From Tubulanus polymorphus (lineage: Eukaryota; Nemertea; Palaeonemertea; Tubulaniformes; Tubulanidae), in assembly GCF_964204645.1 (NCBI RefSeq), contig NC_134033.1:13086155-13150154 (forward strand): a stretch of DNA of 64,000 bases, given 5' to 3'. The notes under the pieces are model-generated. The model was not told where the DNA came from and made no database searches. It was given only the letters and a program-made list of their open reading frames with translations. Positions 13,243 to 25,905 of this stretch are shown here, piece by piece; within the stretch, counting starts at the first letter, position 1, and every line of letters begins with the position of its first letter. Both the position numbers and the translations under genes were made by a program.

Positions 13243-13390
13243 GGTAGAGAGAGAAAGAGAAAGAGTGAGCGAGAGAGAGAGAGAGAAAGAGGGAGAGAAT
13301 CGAATTAATTTCAATGCATTAATCGCTCAACGGGGATTTTGTTTCTTTTTCATCATCATCGTCGTCGTCGTCATCGTCGTCGTGGGCGAG
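13243..13390. repeat. GA-rich run and CATC/CGTC triplet run
   Basis: A GA-rich stretch occupies about 13243-13300. A triplet run of CATC and CGTC words occupies about 13350-13385, read on the minus strand as poly-Asp. Low-complexity sequence. Confidence 0.8.
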
Positions 13391-13652
13391 TACATTAGCG
13401 CAGAAATAGAGACAGATGAAATGGAAACCATCGCAGCCATCGCTCCATTTTACAGTAGGGAAGGAGAGAGAGAAGAAAGGAGAGAGAGGAGAGAGAGCTG
13501 TCTTGAAGTAAAGTGATCTAATTTGTAAAATGAAGTAAACGGTCTCCCCGTAACCAAACACTATTAGCAGCTACAGACACGTCTTCCTTTCGTCGTTCTT
13601 TCCGCAAAATTTAAAGTCACATATCAGCGATATAGCGCGATATAGCGCGATA

Positions 13653-13760
13653 TAGCGCACTGGTGCGAATGATGGGTTTGCGTTTATTCCGGGATACCAT
13701 GTTGTGGGTTCGAACCCTGCTTACTCCTGTTGCGCCCGTTGACAAGACACCAGTATAAAA
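13653..13760 (+). repeat. tRNA-derived SINE relic
   Basis: An A-box-like TAGCGCACTGGT (13653) and a B-box GGTTCGAACCC (13707) are spaced 54 bp apart, a spacing also found in the relic at 17735-17823. Acceptor and T stems do not pair well, so this is not a functional tRNA. The following GACAAGACACCAG resembles tails of tRNA-derived SINEs. Confidence 0.4.
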
Positions 13761-13949
13761 CATTACTACGTATATTGCTCTTATGAATGGATGCCTGGTC
13801 TAGTGCAAATCTGACAATGGCTACTGTTTGAGAGTAGTTAATTCTTTTAAAAGCTCAACTATTCTTAGAAATATCGAAATACCTGTTCATTTTCAACTTT
13901 TTAAAATGACTCATTGTTTGTGAAAACTACTACAATTAGAGATATGGGA

Positions 13950-14011
13950 TAGTCTGGTCTGGCCTGGTCCGGTCTGGTCTGGCCTGGTCCGGTCCGGTCT
14001 GGCCTGGTCTT
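13950..14011 (+). repeat. GGTCTGGCCT/GGTCC tandem repeat
   Basis: A short array of 5- and 10-bp words (GGTCT, GGCCT, GGTCC) in a run of about 60 bp. Confidence 0.8.
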
Positions 14012-15030
14012 GTAGCTCATATTTCATTATTTGACTGATACACGGTTAGTTGTATAGGAGCCTATAATATTACCAGTCACCGATCTCATATCACATATCA
14101 ATATTGCATATAGCGCACATTTTATGATCAAATTTTACTCGCAGCTGTTTAATGAGATTTTGTTTTTTCAAATTTTCATCGATAAGTCATTAGTCAAACA
14201 GAGTGAAGTGACCTCGGTTGCGATTGAAATCGGTCGATCAGTTGCATTACGACGACGCCGGCTTACTCAACAAAAGTTCAATTGATTCGGTTTGAAATCC
14301 ATCTCAATTTGTGCTCATTATTCGATCGCTGACTGCATCATATTTCAATTTATCCATCACAAATAAGAGAGATTGACAGTGAGAAGGGATTTCTGCGGTT
14401 TTGATACCGAGTCAATAGTTCATCAGTTCAGACTGGAGACACGACGAAGGTCTCTTCCCCCTCTTCCACAATCAATGAATTGCTTGTCTGCGTGGATACT
14501 TAGTTTATTGACATGATCCTTTCGTGCCAATCCCAGCAGACTGGTCGGCCCACGATGGGTCTACCAGTCCAAGTGATCCTTACAAGAGACGATGGCTGTT
14601 GATTCGTGCATCAGAATGCCCTGGCATCCCCCATTTGCAGAGATTCAAACCTGTTGACATCACACCTGTTGATATACAAAACCCGCCCTTGTAAACATAT
14701 CTTCTAAGAGCTATAGTTTGAACCTGAAAGCATCAGGAGACTCGGCCACAGGAGAAACCCATCCTCCCCAACTTGCCCTCGTGGACCTGGAGTGCAGGCA
14801 GCTTAGTATTCACCATAAAACAATGTCCAAACCACGATGCTGTTTGTTATAGGCAAGATATGCTGAAATTGATTTTCTACTCATTCGAAAACTGCATGAG
14901 AACTCCATTGTAATACTGCGGCTTTTCTAAACGATAAGTAGAAGAAACGTTTCTTAAGTTCATATTTAGAAGCTAGGTCTGATTGACTATCATAATAATA
15001 GACGATGATGAAGTAAACGAGCGAGAGATA

Positions 15031-15246
15031 AAGCAGTATGCGTCTGCTGCGGTGATCGAGCAGTATGCGTCTGCTGTGGTGATCGAGCAGTGTGCGTCTG
15101 CTGCGGTGATCGAGCAGTATGCGTCTGCTGCGGTGATCGAGCAGTGTGCGTCTGCTGCGGTGATCGAGCAGTATGCGTCTGCTGCGGTGAACGAGCAGTA
15201 TGCGTCTGCTGCGGTGAACGAGCAGTATGCGTCTGCTGCGGTGAAC
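15031..15246 (+). repeat. 27-bp minisatellite, 8 copies
   Basis: The unit starts AGCAGTATGCGTCTGCTGCG and is 27 bp, exactly 9 codons. At least three frames stay open: two on plus and one on minus. The plus frame from 14983 reads QYASAAVIE repeats inside a 181-codon frame, and the minus frame reads RSPQQTHTA repeats. No splice or start context makes any of these a convincing gene. Confidence 0.9.
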
Positions 15247-15876
15247 AGATTCTCGTGTTTACTCGGCCGACGAAAACTAGACGCATTCAGCCGTGAACCA
15301 TGTGGCTTGTTATCCCCATTATCCCTCGATCGGTTCTCGAACCACTGTTCAATGACGCGTGAAACGTCACTTCGCCATCTGTCCGTTTGTTCGTCCGCTT
15401 GCGCGCGGTCGTACCTGGATATAACGGCGACGTCAATGAAATCGATGCCCGCTGAGACGAACGATATCGACGGATCGCGTCCTCAATTTTTCTATTCATT
15501 GTACTCGGTTGGTCGGCGCGGCAAATGAAGCTTACGACGACGGCGATTGTCCGATCGGAATGAACGGAAATGACGGACAAAATGACGGCATTATCATATC
15601 TGTAATGGAATCGAGATTATTTCATTGATCTTCGTGCGAATCGTATTTTGTTCCGACGACTCGGAGAAAATTGCCCGACGCGGTTACGAGATGTCGGCTG
15701 CAGAATTCCGAAGCTACTTCAGTTTTGAATGAATCGCCGCGATCGACCCCTCGATCCCCGATCAATCGCAGTTTCCGATCAATCGCAGTTTTGTCTTTTT
15801 TGGAAGGGGCCGCAACCAGGCAGTTCGGCCAGTGTCGGATTTGAATAGACAATACTGAACCAAGTTCCACACACTA

Positions 15877-15973
15877 TAGCCGCGATCACACAAGCATTTT
15901 TGGCCCGGGCCAAATTTGGCCTGATCCGTGCCAATTTGGCCCAGACCAAATCGTCTCCATGTGATCGCAGCTA
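15877..15973. mobile_element. 97-bp TA-flanked MITE, GCCGCGATCAC family
   Basis: This is the shortest and clearest copy. It runs TA, GCCGCGATCACACAAG ... CATGTGATCGCAGC, TA. The terminal inverted repeat is about 13 bp with one mismatch. The interior is almost entirely GGCCAAATTTGGCC-like words. Confidence 0.75.
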
Positions 15974-16039
15974 ATCAATCTTTCCATTTGCCGTTATAAA
16001 TCAAACCCTGCCAATCCATAAATCCTAATGAATGTAGAT

Positions 16040-16385
16040 AGAAATATGAGAGGAAAAATGCCAGAGGTAAATATCCTAAAGGTAAATATGCTAAAGGTAA
16101 ATATGCGAGAGGAAAAAATGCAAAAGGTAAATATGCCAGAATGAAACATGCCAGAATAAACTGATATATCAATATTATACTATATCTATTAAGACAAATG
16201 AAATTTATAGTTGAGGATGCAATGAACACGATCATTGTATGGATAAATCTAACGTTTGATTATAAATTCTCCGCAATTTTTCTCCAGGCATTTTTACCTC
16301 TGGCAATTTTACCCATTGGATTATTACCTGTGGCAATTTTACTTTTTCCTATTGCATTTTTACCTCTGGCGTTACTATTGCCCGA
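16040..16385. mobile_element. foldback-like element with 15-bp subrepeat arms
   Basis: The left arm (about 16040-16160) is a degenerate array of GCCAGAGGTAAATAT-like units. The right arm (about 16275-16385) carries the same unit in the opposite orientation (ATTTTTACCTCTGGC). A spacer of roughly 110 bp separates them. Arms made of tandem subunits in inverted orientation are the hallmark of foldback-type elements. Open frames reading LPLAYLPLA-like repeats come from the 15-bp period. Confidence 0.6.
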
Positions 16386-16504
16386 TCCCCAGTGAAGTCA
16401 TCGTATTGCCTAATGATTTCTCAAATGAAACAATGGTTTCTAATGAGACGCTTGGTCGATATCGAGTTATGAACTCATGTAAGGCGACTCTAGTCTGTCA
16501 TATC

Positions 16505-16575
16505 TAGTCTTAATCGGCCCGGTTTGAACCGATGACCTGTGGATTCTAAATCTTAGTTATTTGAGTTGTATTAAA
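16505..16575 (-). repeat. tRNA-like relic
   Basis: Read on minus, the segment shows a decayed D-arm, an anticodon-arm-like AGATTTAGAATCC and then AGGTCATCGGTTCAAACC, with a B-box of about tRNA position. The acceptor stem is not apparent. It is probably a tRNA-derived SINE or pseudo-tRNA. Confidence 0.35.
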
Positions 16576-17279
16576 TGAACGTCAGTGGGATTTAAACTAA
16601 CAGTCTGTCCAGCTTGTGACAAAAGCTTATCCGTCATTTGTGAATATCTAACTTTGTCTCAGAACTAGGTGTCAGACATCATTGTGGAATTAACCTCGCG
16701 AACGTCTTCAGGTGAGATTCTCAGACAAAAACCTATCCATCAAAAATCTTTAATCTGTTCTTGTCTCGTAGATGTGACATCTTTCCGGGGAGAGGTGGAT
16801 TCCAGTTGACCCCCTCGACCTTGAGTTTTAATAACCGAACGTCTCATCAAGGTTATGAATAATCTGAGGTTGATACGATGATACACATATTCACGATGAA
16901 CCGAGTTCCCCGGGGTGCAAAGCATATTCGTAAAATCTGCGTTGCTACATAAAGATTTCAATCAGGCACATGATCGGGCATAAAATTCTGACATCAGATC
17001 TATTTGTATCCGCGTCGACAATGAGGAAATATCAGCGAATAAAACAATTTTAACTCGGCCTCACGAACGGATTTTATTTTCTCGACGGTGTCCAATATTG
17101 GGTGGAAGCTCATTTCCGAACACACATTTTCACGGCGCGTGAATCACCGATGTGGATGCTATCCGTAATAAAAACGTGGGTCAGCGAGTTTATCGCGCAA
17201 TATATTCGACGATTGTTATCATAATAATTCGGCAATTTTTTCGCCTTTCGACCGTCTTTATTGGAAGATGAATCACGGC

Positions 17280-17560
17280 TTGTGAGTGTGACTGGCACAC
17301 GCGCAGACGCACCGACTGACTGGTACACCGCTGTACTGGGGCACTGGGCCACTGACAGAGAGATGGACAGACAGGCACACTAGCATACCGGTAGACAAGA
17401 CTGGCACCAGACAGACTGGTGCAGACAACCGACAGACCGATGCACTGCCAGAAGGACAGACATACTGGCACGCTAGCACAGACAACAGACAGACTGATGC
17501 ACTGCCAGAAGGACAGACATACTGGCACACACGCAGACAACAGATGGACTGGTTTATAGA
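17280..17560. repeat. GACAGACTGG-rich degenerate tandem repeat
   Basis: Irregular repeats of CAGACTGG and ACTGGCAC words occur here. They include a near-perfect direct duplication of about 57 bp (from 17424 and from 17481). The Cys/Val-rich minus-strand frames are by-products. Confidence 0.8.
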
Positions 17561-17734
17561 TGAGAAGACTGACTTGGTCACATCAGCTGGCTACATGAGA
17601 CATATAGACAGACAGATGGACACTCTGCGCATTATTATAAAATGCACCAAGTGATTCAGACACAGTTTGTTTCAGTCATTTAATCAAGTACAGCTCAGGG
17701 AGGTGACACAGACAGTAGTTTCTGTTTAGCCCGG

Positions 17735-17823
17735 TTCATCACATCCGCCCTTGGCAGTGATTCGAACCTGGTGGTGCCATCTGCAAAGGCATGAAACCTG
17801 ATATCCCTGCCTGCTCAGCTACA
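17735..17823 (-). repeat. tRNA-derived SINE relic
   Basis: On minus, an A-box TAGCTGAGCAGG is followed 53 bp later by a B-box GGTTCGAATCA. The spacing matches the relic at 13653. No good acceptor stem is present. Confidence 0.4.
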
Positions 17824-18065
17824 AATGTGAATTTTTGCAGATTCTTCCTTAATATTTTTATGATGATATAGATGTGTCTCGTCCGTGTGAGAGGAAGATT
17901 TTAGAGGCGGAGGGAGGGGTCGCAGGTGCATCCGATCATCGTAATACCACTTCACATATCGGAAATCTCTCATCTTGCCACATCCGGGTCGAAATTTAAC
18001 GCGACACTGTCACTGTCGTCTCTGCTGCTGCTGCTGCTGCCGCCACCTAAATACAGCTCTCAAAT

Positions 18066-18135
<70 letters not shown>
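18066..18135. repeat. CA/TA microsatellite
   Basis: A short CA run leads into an uninterrupted TA dinucleotide run. Confidence 0.98.
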
Positions 18136-18142
<7 letters not shown>

Positions 18143-18507
18143 TGCGTTGCACAGAGTGACTGATAGCTCTTTACGGAAAAACGCAATTTTCATGCATAGA
18201 TTACGAGACGATATCTGCCAATTTGCCGCCGCGAATTTGTATCAATTTGGCCGCACTTTTGTTTTTATTAGTAATACATGCAAAATCAGTTGTTGAAGTT
18301 GCGATGACGATTTCGCCGACGACGACGACGTCTGAGCGCGATTCGGTGAGTAGCGAGAGGAGTCGGTCCGCAGGATTTGCCTGCCAGTCGAGCTCGGTAA
18401 ATTGCTATACACGCTTGAGGCAGCTTCGATTTAATTGTGCGATTCACGTGCGTCCGTCCGCTGCCGCCGTCTGCGTCGAGCGTGTGATTCGACGTGGTCG
18501 TTTTTTC

Positions 18508-18792
18508 GGGGGCTGACCACATACCTGGAAATCGGGGAAAGGTCGAGGAATTTTCTTTTCCTTCAAAAAAAGTCGAGGATAGTCGGGAATTTTGTAAGAA
18601 AGCGAAAAAAGTCAGGGAAATTTGTTTAGATTGCTAGATCATGTAAACAAACATCATCAAACATTCCGTCTATGTCTTAAATATTTGACTCGGTTAATTG
18701 ATTGGATTCTTAGTCAAGTCAAGAAAAACAACGTTTACATGTCGGGGAATAGTCAGGGGAAAAAGCAAGTCGAACGAAAGTGGCCGCCCTGT
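18508..18792. mobile_element. short element of the CCTGGAAA family
   Basis: The left edge GGGGGCTGACCACATACC and the right edge AAAGTGGCCGCCCTG are approximately inverted (core RGGGYGGCCAC). The interior is rich in GGGAAA and TCGGGGAA words. A related copy lies at 60258-60366, and similar sequence is seen at 12650-12870 and 55127-55250. Confidence 0.5.
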
Positions 18793-21267
18793 TGTTTTTT
18801 ATAGCAGGTTTTTTTGGCTGACGTATGATTCTTGATCGTTTCTGGATATTTAACCTTCATTAAGCAAGGATGGAGCGAGGGTGAAAGAGTGACTATAGGA
18901 GTGAGAAGGAGAGATTTGAAGTGGAGCGAAATAATCCTTTCTGTTTCATATGTGCATAACCTTGTAAGGTTCTGCCACTTAAGACTGTCTTCTCACTTCC
19001 GACCTGATATCTAAGACGTTTAGACTAATACAAATTGCCCTTGAACTCGAATGATTTTATGACACCGCGATGACAAATACGAAGTCATCATCAACCTCTC
19101 GAATGTAATTCTACGCTCAGGTAGGCGAAGACGCGAAGGTCAATTGCGTCGGAGTGATATCTCGTTTTTAGAGATGTGGGTTGCGATAGTTGGAGTAATC
19201 GGACTGATTCTCCGAGGTTGATTGAACTGATGGAGAGCTACCCACGTATCCGACGCTGATCAATAGTGAGAAAACAGATGATCCTCCGTCTGGTGCAGAA
19301 AAGCGAAACAAAGATTCAAAACTTGCGAAGGGTTATTAAGTTGAGCTTATTCCAGTAGTTGGGAATTATATTCTGGATTTAATCAGCGGGGTATTTTGGT
19401 GCAAATGCTTCTCATGAGATTTGCGTCAGACAGATAGAATTTTTGAGTGCTTTATGATTTGAAGGCCCTTTAAAAAAATAGTATTTTGTATAGAAAAATA
19501 TAAAAAGGCAATTTCTATATAAAGTAAGGCACAATTTTGGTGGAAATTAAAAAATGGGGTCAAAAGGGCAATGCCTGAATGGCCTTCTTTTATTGATTTG
19601 CCCTACGCATATTAGTTAAGAGCGTCAGATCTTGCCCCCATCCCCCTCCACCACACCTCCCCCCGGCCGGGTCTATCTCTGCCGTTAAAAGTCACGTAAA
19701 GGTCTGGAATATTTTCATCAACCGCCCAGCGCGAATACCGCCATTATAGAGCGAGCTCCTGCGTGTAACATGTGGGCGAGATAATCTAATAATATCATTT
19801 GGCCCACTTATTATCGTCGTGCCTCAGGAGACCTTGAAAACAATCGCTGATTGCCACTGGTCGAATTATCAACCCTGATTACGTCAAAACTTGTGATTTA
19901 TCGGCGTGGTCTCAAGAGCCAGGGCCATCGACACGACACAATAACCATTTTTCAGGCGGAGATGAAAATGCGTGTTCGTCGTCTAGCGAACACCGCGCGC
20001 AATTATTGCCGGCGATTAAATTAGCTCAAAAAAACACAGTGCAATCTCATCGGTTTGTCATAAATCTAGATAATTCCGCGTATATTAGCCATGCTTTGAA
20101 TTTTGAATGGCAATCACTGTTTACCGGGTGATGGGTTATATACTGGCAATGCTTCTGCGGCAAGCGGGGTTTGCAAGTGGTCGGTCTTCCGCGCTTCGAT
20201 TTATTCTTATTCTACATTTCAATTAAAATCGAATCAACTTTCAGAATTGTCTCTCTGAAATCGACCGGAAAAGTCAATTATATTTGTATTCGGGAGGATT
20301 GAAGTCTAGTTCAGAGTTGACTGAAAATGAACGTATTTCACTCGTGCACACCTATACAGTGGTTTAATCGTGTATTTTACCCTTGAGGTTGTTAATTACG
20401 CGCCGCTAAAAATCGAATTAAAACTTGAATTTTGTGCGTTGCCTGGTGCACTCTTTGCTCGCGGTCCCAAAACTGAATTCTTCTTTTTTAATTGCCTAAT
20501 TATTGCTACATGCGCAGAGCTAATCTCTGGCAATCACTTGCAACCGTTCAAAAAAGAAGATGTTTCCATCGGAAAATGCTGAAGATAGTTGGTTTTGGCT
20601 TGCGAAACTGCCTTCAGATATTCATACAACATATCTGGAAAAGTTAAGTGCATTTTTTCGCCTATACGAACTTAACCGTTTGGAGCCTTCACTTTTACGA
20701 TGAAACCGCGAAAAAAACCGATATTTTCCACGTATACATTTTGTTGTTTCGATGAAGCTTTTATATAAAGTGTCTGTGCCGTCCTGTATACCTGCAGACG
20801 GACAGGTGAAAACATATTCGTCGATAGCGTTGGCCTCGTGCGTACAGTCGAGGTAAAAACCAATCACGAAGGCTTTGGACAGGATTCGTCGGCCGACTAC
20901 GCCACAGTAATAGCCTCCAGTCTAAAAATATTCTACCATTCGTCGTCGTCATCGTCATCGTTGTGTCGTTTTATTTTTTCAACGCCGCCAATTATCGACG
21001 CGGATTCCTGGACAGATAAGAACCGCTTCGACTGAATGGCTAACGCTAAAATCAGGGCATTTCGGCTCCGACAACTGGGTCAAATGATTCGTACCAGAGT
21101 GAAAAGAAGCAGGATGACTTCAATTCGGACAATTAAAACTAGAGGCTTGAGATGATTAGTTCCATAACTAAAACTTAAGACCGGACTTAAGATCATAGAC
21201 CACTGTTTGGCCCTCTGTGCTGCTGGGCCCTGGGTTAAAGATGATACTAACTAAAACTCAGAATCAT

Positions 21268-21806
21268 CATACTTGAAAATGAGAAGGTCATCATTATAAC
21301 TAATCATAATTTTACTGAACCGTTGAAGTCATTGAAAATGAGAAGGTTGTCATTATAACTAATCATAATTTTACTGAACCGTTGAAGTCATTGAAAATGA
21401 GAAGGTTGTCATTATAACTAATCATAATTTTACTGAACCGTTGAAGTCATTGAAAATGAGAAGGTCGTCTTTATAACTAATCATAATTTTACTGAACTGT
21501 TGAAGTCATTGAAAATGAGAAGGTCGTCTTTATAACTAATCATAATTTTACTGAACCGTTGAAGTCATTGAAAATGAGAAGGTTGTCATTATAACTAATC
21601 ATAATTTTACTGAACTGTTGAAGTCATTGAAAATGAGAAGGTCGTCTTTATAACTAATCATAATTTTACTGAACCGTTGAAGTCATTGAAAATGAGAAGG
21701 TTGTCATTATAACTAATCATAATTTTACTGAACTGTTGAAGTCATTGAAATCGAGAAGGTTGTCATTATTACTAATCATAATTTTACTGAATCGTTGAAG
21801 TCACTG
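21268..21806 (+). repeat. 59-bp minisatellite, about 9 copies
   Basis: The unit contains TTGAAAATGAGAAGGT and CATAATTTTACTGAACCG. Copies vary at TTGTCATT/TCGTCTTT and ACCG/ACTG, and the variant types alternate between neighbouring copies, which suggests higher-order duplication. Confidence 0.95.
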
Positions 21807-23066
21807 AGACAGTTTTCCATCCCTGGTCCTCCTCCAAATCTGATAGATTTGATGTTTTTTCGTTCATATACATATATTTTGTATGTTGTCTATATTTTCA
21901 GGTAAGCACAAAGAACTTTTCATACCATTCTGTAGAACATCGGTACCAGGTAGGCCCATTACAGCCGCAAGGCTCAACAAACTAATTAATCCGTGCGTTC
22001 TTCCAAGTGAACTGTTTAGTTTTTATTCTTTGTCAACCCGTAAGCAGGCGCCGCTTGAGGTAGGCGACCCATCTGAACGTACTACATGTACTAGTAAGCA
22101 TTCTTTGAAAAAAATGCGGCCAGTCAGGGTTCGATTTCGTCAATATTCCAGTATAATTGAAATGAAACGAAGAATTCCTGATATCACCATTAGCTAATGT
22201 TTAGTTAAATTCGTTCCTGCGTTTTCTCGCGTAGAAATTGAAAAGCAAACTGATATACCAAACTTTGATGTGGCAGGATAATGACAAAGAAGGATCTCTT
22301 GCCTAGTAGAACATACTCTCTAGAATGGTATAAATCAAGCTTTGCCAGTCTTTTCGCACGATGTTGACAAAGGAGGATCTTGTATCCCTCGAACATTCTC
22401 TCAACAACTCTCTAGAACAACTCGCTAGAAATGTATAAGTTGCCAGTCTTATCGGACGTTAGTCTCCACTGCAGCTACTGGTGTTTGTTGCTCGCAGAAT
22501 CGTCGTCGTCGTTGTTTTTTTCTAAGCGACGGTCGACTTCATCACTCGTTTAGCGTCGAGAATCATACGTGTGGGAAATGAGAAAATTACGACAAATTGG
22601 ATTAGCCTTTTTGTCCGACTTTCTCTCTCGATTGAGCGTGTGCGCACACTCAGCGTGAGAGACTGATTTTTTTTCTGCTGCCCACTGGCGAACACAATCG
22701 ATCGCGCCGCCGTAATATAAGGCTAACAACCAGATGTGTGTGATGGCAAAACAACTTTGAGACCACGTCGTCGATAACTATCATATCCAGGGGCTAGTTA
22801 TATCATCGGCCGAGTTCATAACCTCGATGAAGAGGTACTCTGGACAGGCTCGAAATTATCGGTGTCAATTGGTTGAAATTTCTATAACATAACCACATCA
22901 AACCTAACCATAAAACAAGGTGGAACTGTGTGGCTTCAGTTTTGACTCGAATAACCATAATTCAATTGAATGAATCAATCTTTTACAAACTCGCCCTTTA
23001 CTGCCGGGAACGAAACAGGAGGTCAACTGAGATTAAATTCAGAACTTCCCCTCCTCTAAACATTTT

Positions 23067-23152
23067 CCAGGGGCTAGTTGCTCAAAAGTTGGCTACTGTT
23101 AACTAGTAGATAGTTGACATAATGACAATCGAAATTTCATTGTTCTTCCCCT
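23067..23152. repeat. CCAGGGGCTAGTTGCT dispersed repeat
   Basis: CCAGGGGCTAGTTGCTC, AAAGTTGG and TAGTTGACATAATGACAAT words recur near 54480-54600, mostly in matching order or inverted. It is probably a decayed MITE. Confidence 0.45.
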
Positions 23153-23293
23153 CCTCTGAATGGCTGCTAGAACGATAGTTACGCGGTGAAGGAGACCGAG
23201 GATATATTATGGTGGAAAAGATTCACCTCCTACGACATTTTTTACTCATCAGTACACAAAGCCCAACGATCGAAACATAAACCCTGCTAAAAC

Positions 23294-23325
23294 ACATATA
23301 TAGATAGATATATATCTATATATGT
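23294..23325. repeat. AT-rich hairpin
   Basis: ACATATATAGATA ... ATCTATATATGT forms a near-perfect inverted repeat. Confidence 0.7.
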
Positions 23326-23990
23326 ATCAGTGATATTCTGAGAAGATCAGGAATAGTTTCTTTCATGTCTCTACGCAGCAGATAAAGAACCCAGGAGAAG
23401 AGAGAGAGAGATGGAGAGGGAGTTTGTCCGGGTTCGATCGATAATGTCCATCATCTCGACATTCGTATCTCGCGAAGTGTCGCCGGGGGTCAATCCCGTT
23501 CGAATGAGAAACTGGCCACTGGTTGTCTTCGGTCGACGTTTGAAGCAATTAACCCGATGGTTTTCTGCGGGTCTCGTAATTTTCCGAAGCCTAAGATGTG
23601 TGTTTACGCGAGTCTTCCGGCGAAGTCACTCGAAATCTCGTTCGTCTGCGAAAAAGATATCTCAAAAATGTCGATAGTACATCAAATTTTTATTTCAATT
23701 ATTTACTGACGTCAGACATCGAGCAAATCTATAGAATCATAGTTTCAGACTGATTTTATGTAACAAATCGGTCACTGTTTGGATCAATGTGAATATTCTT
23801 CAGTTACCAATAAGTTCATAGACGGTTAAAATCAGCTGCTTAACAAGAAAGTAACATACAGTAAATCATCAGTTCACTTGTTGTTTGTTTTTTTTTTTTT
23901 AAATGAATTGTAGCATGAAGCCATGTTTAAGGTGAAACTCGAGGGTCTTAATCGTCATTTGGACAAAATTTGTATCAATTTGAATAGTAG

Positions 23991-24123
23991 GGGCCCAGTT
24001 CCATAGTCATGGCTTAGGCTTAAGACCAATTTAAGACCGTCTAGTTCTATAACCAATCTTACAACTTAAGACCAGCCTAAAAATTTATTTTTGGACTTAA
24101 GTCTCAACTAAGGAACCGGCCCC
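23991..24123. mobile_element. short inverted-repeat element, GGGCCCGGTTCC family
   Basis: Ends GGGGCCCAGTTCCATAG and CTAAGGAACCGGCCCC are inverted. The interior is rich in CTTAAGACC. It is 133 bp and noncoding. Confidence 0.7.
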
Positions 24124-24500
24124 GGACTGTGTTTTACAAGAAAGTTACTTAGTACCATCAGTTCAATGATAAGAATGTCCATCACTGCATATTTGTGTTT
24201 TCAGATTCTAATTCGGAATAATCGCAGATGTTTTTAATTTCGAATGCAGGATCTGAAAAAGCTGGTTTTCATGAATCTCTCGTTTGAGTTAATCGCGATG
24301 ATTTCGAGGTTTTATTAGCCGTCAATTTACACGCGGTAATTCAGATGTTCGTAATAAAGAAACGACCTATTCGAACTGGAGATTGTAATTTTCTCTCGAT
24401 TCTGGCGTAAATCCAAGTATCGTATCGTAGAATGCGTTTTAGGCAGTCATTCATTCCAGAGTTGAGTTGTCAGAGTTTATTTCAGTGAAATGAAAGCTTG

Positions 24501-24791
<291 letters not shown>

Positions 24792-25109
24792 GGTTATGGT
24801 ATAGTAGTGCGTAATCCTCTGATTCCTGGCTCTCAACGCTGTGTTTGTTTTAGGATGAATTATTACTTTCAATGATCAAGCGAGTGTTCTCGATGTATTC
24901 ATTGGAAAAACAAACAGCTCTCCTCGTCTCAGCGAGATTGATGCTCCTAGCTCTTAGCTTCCAGCTCTACTCGCCCGGGAAATTGCCGGATTCTATGTAT
25001 TTCATTTCTTCATTCAACTCTTCAGATGATGTTATCATTTGAGAGGCTTTACAAGAGATAAAAGCAGCATCTACCAAGTGTAGATAAAGTTTCTGTAGTT
25101 ATGGGTTTA

Positions 25110-25905
25110 ATTCGAATCTCCAGTTCCACAGTTGTGCAGGTTTAATTTAACTGGATCCAGTTAAACACAGTTGTAAGGTTTATTCTGACACTCTAGATCC
25201 AGTTCCGCAGTTGTGTGGGTTTGAAACAACACTCTGGACCCAGTTTCACAGTTGCGTAGGTTTAACTTGACACACTTGATCCAGTTCCACAGTTGCGTGG
25301 GTTTAATTTGATACTGGACCCAGTTCCACAGTTGCGTAGGTTTAACTTGACACTCTTGATCCAGTTCCACAGTTGCGTGGGTTTAATTAGATCCTGGACC
25401 CAGTTCCACAGTTGCGTGGGTTTAATTTGATACTGGACCCAGTTCCACAGTTGTGTGGGTTTAACTTGGCACTCTTGACCCAGTTCCACAGTTGCGTGGG
25501 TTTAATTTGATACTGGACCCAGTTCCACAGTTGTGTGGGTTTAACTTGGCACTCTTGACCCAGTTCCACAGTTGCGTGGGTTTAATTTGATACTGGACCC
25601 AGTTCCACAGTTGTGTGGGTTTAACTTGGCACTCTTGATCCAGTTCCACAGTTGCGTGGGTTTATTTTGATACTGGACCCAGTTCCACAGTTGTGTGGGT
25701 TTAACTTGGCACTCTTGACCCAGTTCCACAGTTGCGTGGGTTTATTTTGATACTGGACCCAGTTCCACAGTTGTGTGGGTTTAACTTGGCACTCTTGACC
25801 CAGTTCCACAGTTGCGTGGGTTTATTTTGATACTGGACCCAGTTCCACAGTTGTGTGGGTTTAATTTGATACTGGACCCAGTTCCACAGTTGCGTGGGTT
25901 TCATG
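25110..25905 (-). repeat. 40/80-bp tandem array with CCAGTTCCACAGTTG core
   Basis: Alternating half-units of about 39 and 41 bp both contain ACCCAGTTCCACAGTTG. They differ at TGATACTGG versus TGGCACTCTTG, giving an 80-bp higher-order period. Related clusters occur at 38160-38405, 49580-49830 and 50490-50880. Minus-strand frames reading PTQLWNW repeats are period effects. Confidence 0.95.

Noticed and set aside
13653-13725. Functional tRNA gene suggested by GGTTCGAACCC
   Set aside because: Acceptor and T stems do not pair and box spacing is long; better explained as a SINE relic.
25161-25904. Seven overlapping minus frames with PTQLWNW repeats, looking like a repeat protein
   Set aside because: Translation of the 40/80-bp noncoding array; frames stop every 60-70 codons and the same unit occurs at other loci in both orientations.
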